A stretch of 7,519 nucleotides of DNA from Candidatus Bathyarchaeota archaeon (GTDB lineage Archaea; Thermoproteota; Bathyarchaeia; Bathyarchaeales; UBA233). The translations under genes and the position numbers were made by a program. The notes under the pieces are model-generated. The model did no database searches. It worked only from the letters and a program-made list of their open reading frames with translations, and had not been told where the DNA came from. Position 1 is the first letter of the stretch; each line of letters opens with the position of its first letter. Positions 6,015-7,519 of this stretch are shown in pieces. The DNA lies in NCBI GenBank assembly GCA_003661945.1, contig QMXC01000051.1:1-7519 (forward strand), read 5' to 3'.

Positions 6015-6041
6015 TTTTCCCTTCTATTCCAGAAGGGAGAA
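6015..6041. promoter_or_regulatory. Palindrome over the rtcB transcription start and ribosome binding site
   Basis: TCCCTTCT (6018-6025) and AGAAGGGA (6031-6038) are perfect inverted arms around a 5-base centre, ATTCC. In RNA the stem could grow to 11 pairs, with one G-U and two further A-U pairs (6015-6017 with 6039-6041). It contains the AAGGGAG ribosome binding site. As DNA it sits across the expected transcription start and could be an operator. As RNA, if transcription starts upstream of 6015, it would hide the ribosome binding site. Confidence 0.55.
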
Positions 6042-6043
6042 AA

Positions 6044-7504
6044 ATGTCACGGATTCACGTTCCACTTGAACAGATAAGCGAATACGTCTGGCGAATCCCG
6101 CAGAAATACAAGCCGGGAATGAGGGTTCCAGGCATAGTCTACGCAGACGAAGACCTTCTCCAGAAAATGAGGACAGACCGAACTCTTGACCAGTGCGCTA
6201 ACGTTGCGCATCTGCCCGGAATCTATAAGTGTGCCATCACGTTGCCCGACGGGCATGAGGGATACGGCTTCCCCATAGGCGGGGTAGCTGCAACGGACTA
6301 CGATGAAGGCGTAATTAGCCCGGGCGGAGTTGGCTACGACATAAACTGCGGCGTTCGCCTCGTGAGGACAAACTTTTCGGAAGAAGACGTTCGCCCTAAA
6401 CTGGCGGAGCTTACAAACGCGATTTTCAACAATGTTCCATGCGGCTTGGGAAGCAGACGTAAAGACTTCCGTGTAACAAGCCACGAACTGGATAGGCTTC
6501 TGATGGAAGGGGTTCAATGGGTAATCGACAAGGGACTGGGCTGGGATGAGGACGTAAAACACTGCGAAGAAAAGGGATGCATGGAAGCAGCAGACCCGGA
6601 TAAGGTTTCGACGACTGCTAAAAACCGTGGATTAACCCAGATAGGCACACTAGGCTCTGGAAACCACTTCTTAGAAATCCAGAAAGTAGACAAGATTTTC
6701 GACGTTAAAACAGCGAAAGCCTTCGGAATCGAACATGAGGGACAAGTAACCGTTATGATTCACTGCGGCTCCAGAGGATTCGGACATCAAATATGCTCCG
6801 ACTACCTCCGCGTCATGGAAAGAGCTGTTCATAACTATAAGATTTCCTTGCCCGACCGGGAGCTTGCGTGTGCGCCGGGAAACAGTAAAGAAGCTGAGGA
6901 TTATTACAGCGCCATGGCGTGCGCCGTGAACTACGCGTTTTCCAACCGTCAAGCCATAATGCACTGGGTGAGACAAAGCTTCGAAAAAGTTTTTGGAAAA
7001 CCCGCTGAAACAATGGGGCTTCACTTAGTATACGATGTCGCGCATAACATAGCTAAAATCGAAACCCACAAGGTCGATGGCGGAAAGCGAAAAGTCTGGG
7101 TTCACCGTAAAGGCGCGACAAGAGCTTTTCCACCGGAACATCCGGAAATCCCCGCTGACTACCGAAGCGTCGGCCAGCCCGTGCTCATTCCCGGAAGCAT
7201 GGGAACAAGCTCATGGCTCCTCGTAGGAACGCCCAAAGCAATGGAACTAACCTTCGGCTCAACAGCACACGGCGCCGGAAGAATGATGAGTCGAGCAGCA
7301 GCAAAACGACGTTTCTGGGGCGGAGACATAAAAAAGGCGTTGGAACAACGCGGAATAGCCGTGAGAGCAGCAAGCGCCGTCGTGCTAGCTGAAGAAGCCG
7401 ACCCTGCCTACAAAAACGTTGACAAAGTCGTCGAAGTAAGCCACAACGTCGGAATAGCCACCAAAGTAGCTCGACTAGTCCCCCTAGCCGTAGTCAAGGG
7501 GTAA
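6044..7504 (+). CDS. rtcB: RtcB RNA ligase (tRNA-splicing ligase)
   Basis: A 486-residue GTP- and manganese-dependent ligase that joins 2',3'-cyclic phosphate and 5'-hydroxyl RNA ends, completing archaeal tRNA splicing and RNA repair. The active-site residues expected from the Pyrococcus enzyme are all present: D99 and C102 (GYDINCGVR), H208 (GSGNHF), H240 (MIHCGSRGFGHQ), H334 (YDVAHN) and the guanylylated H409 (GSTAHGAGR). Other family blocks are LPDGHEGYGFPIGG near 68-80, VWVHRKGATRA near 351-361 and IPGSMGTSSW near 382-391. The length is close to the roughly 480 residues usual for archaeal RtcB, with no intein, although inteins are frequent in archaeal rtcB. ATG 6044 follows AAGGGAG by four bases. 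The usual activator, archease, is not encoded in the window; only 15 bases remain after the stop. Confidence 0.97.
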   Translation: MSRIHVPLEQISEYVWRIPQKYKPGMRVPGIVYADEDLLQKMRTDRTLDQCANVAHLPGIYKCAITLPDGHEGYGFPIGGVAATDYDEGVISPGGVGYDINCGVRLVRTNFSEEDVRPKLAELTNAIFNNVPCGLGSRRKDFRVTSHELDRLLMEGVQWVIDKGLGWDEDVKHCEEKGCMEAADPDKVSTTAKNRGLTQIGTLGSGNHFLEIQKVDKIFDVKTAKAFGIEHEGQVTVMIHCGSRGFGHQICSDYLRVMERAVHNYKISLPDRELACAPGNSKEAEDYYSAMACAVNYAFSNRQAIMHWVRQSFEKVFGKPAETMGLHLVYDVAHNIAKIETHKVDGGKRKVWVHRKGATRAFPPEHPEIPADYRSVGQPVLIPGSMGTSSWLLVGTPKAMELTFGSTAHGAGRMMSRAAAKRRFWGGDIKKALEQRGIAVRAASAVVLAEEADPAYKNVDKVVEVSHNVGIATKVARLVPLAVVKG

Positions 7505-7519
7505 TTTTCACAGCAAACA

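Noticed and set aside
6047..6562. Minus-strand frame of 171 codons opposite rtcB.
   Set aside because: It mirrors conserved RtcB coding sequence; it is a shadow frame produced by codon usage, as are the other antisense frames over rtcB, tldD, pmbA and the membrane gene.
7505..7519. Start of a downstream gene such as archease after rtcB.
   Set aside because: Only 15 bases remain and they contain no start codon or recognisable signal.

Overview
The window looks like a piece of an archaeal chromosome, most likely from an uncultivated TACK-type lineage (Bathyarchaeia-like). That placement is inference. It rests on three things: archaeal TATA-like boxes about 25 bases before short or absent leaders, GGAGG/GGTGA-type ribosome binding sites, and the gene set (RtcB tRNA ligase, a TldD/PmbA pair, a lone V4R protein, and a threonyl-tRNA synthetase of the type lacking the usual long N-terminal region). 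Coding density is high. No rRNA, tRNA, CRISPR array, insertion sequence or phage gene was seen.

Left block, minus strand (1-2159). In transcription order this holds an integral membrane protein with about eight hydrophobic segments, then a V4R-domain protein whose start overlaps the membrane protein's stop (ATGA). Next comes a winged-helix regulator with its own promoter, and finally the 5' part of a threonyl-tRNA synthetase gene that runs off the left edge. The first 338 bases look empty of ORFs but clearly encode the ThrRS catalytic core on the minus strand. Its reading frame has no ordinary start codon. A good ATG with a ribosome binding site lies just upstream, but in another frame and followed after eight codons by TAG.

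Middle block. A metallo-beta-lactamase-fold hydrolase on the plus strand (2264-3184) shares a compact divergent promoter region with the membrane-protein operon. It converges tail to tail, four bases apart, with a two-gene minus-strand operon, tldD then pmbA (5910-3189), whose products should form the TldD/TldE heterodimeric metallopeptidase.

Right block. rtcB (6044-7504, plus) is divergent from tldD across about 130 bases. Each of the two promoters carries a perfect inverted repeat with 8-base arms near the expected transcription start. Both repeats have TTCT...AGAA inner ends, and their spacers differ by 11 bases.

Most genes are housekeeping or of recognisable families. The points worth a second look are the broken or unusual start of thrS with threonine codons at the break, the two promoter palindromes flanking the tldD/rtcB intergenic region, the tandem repeat in the regulator's promoter, and the translationally coupled membrane-protein/V4R pair, which looks like a small sensory module.
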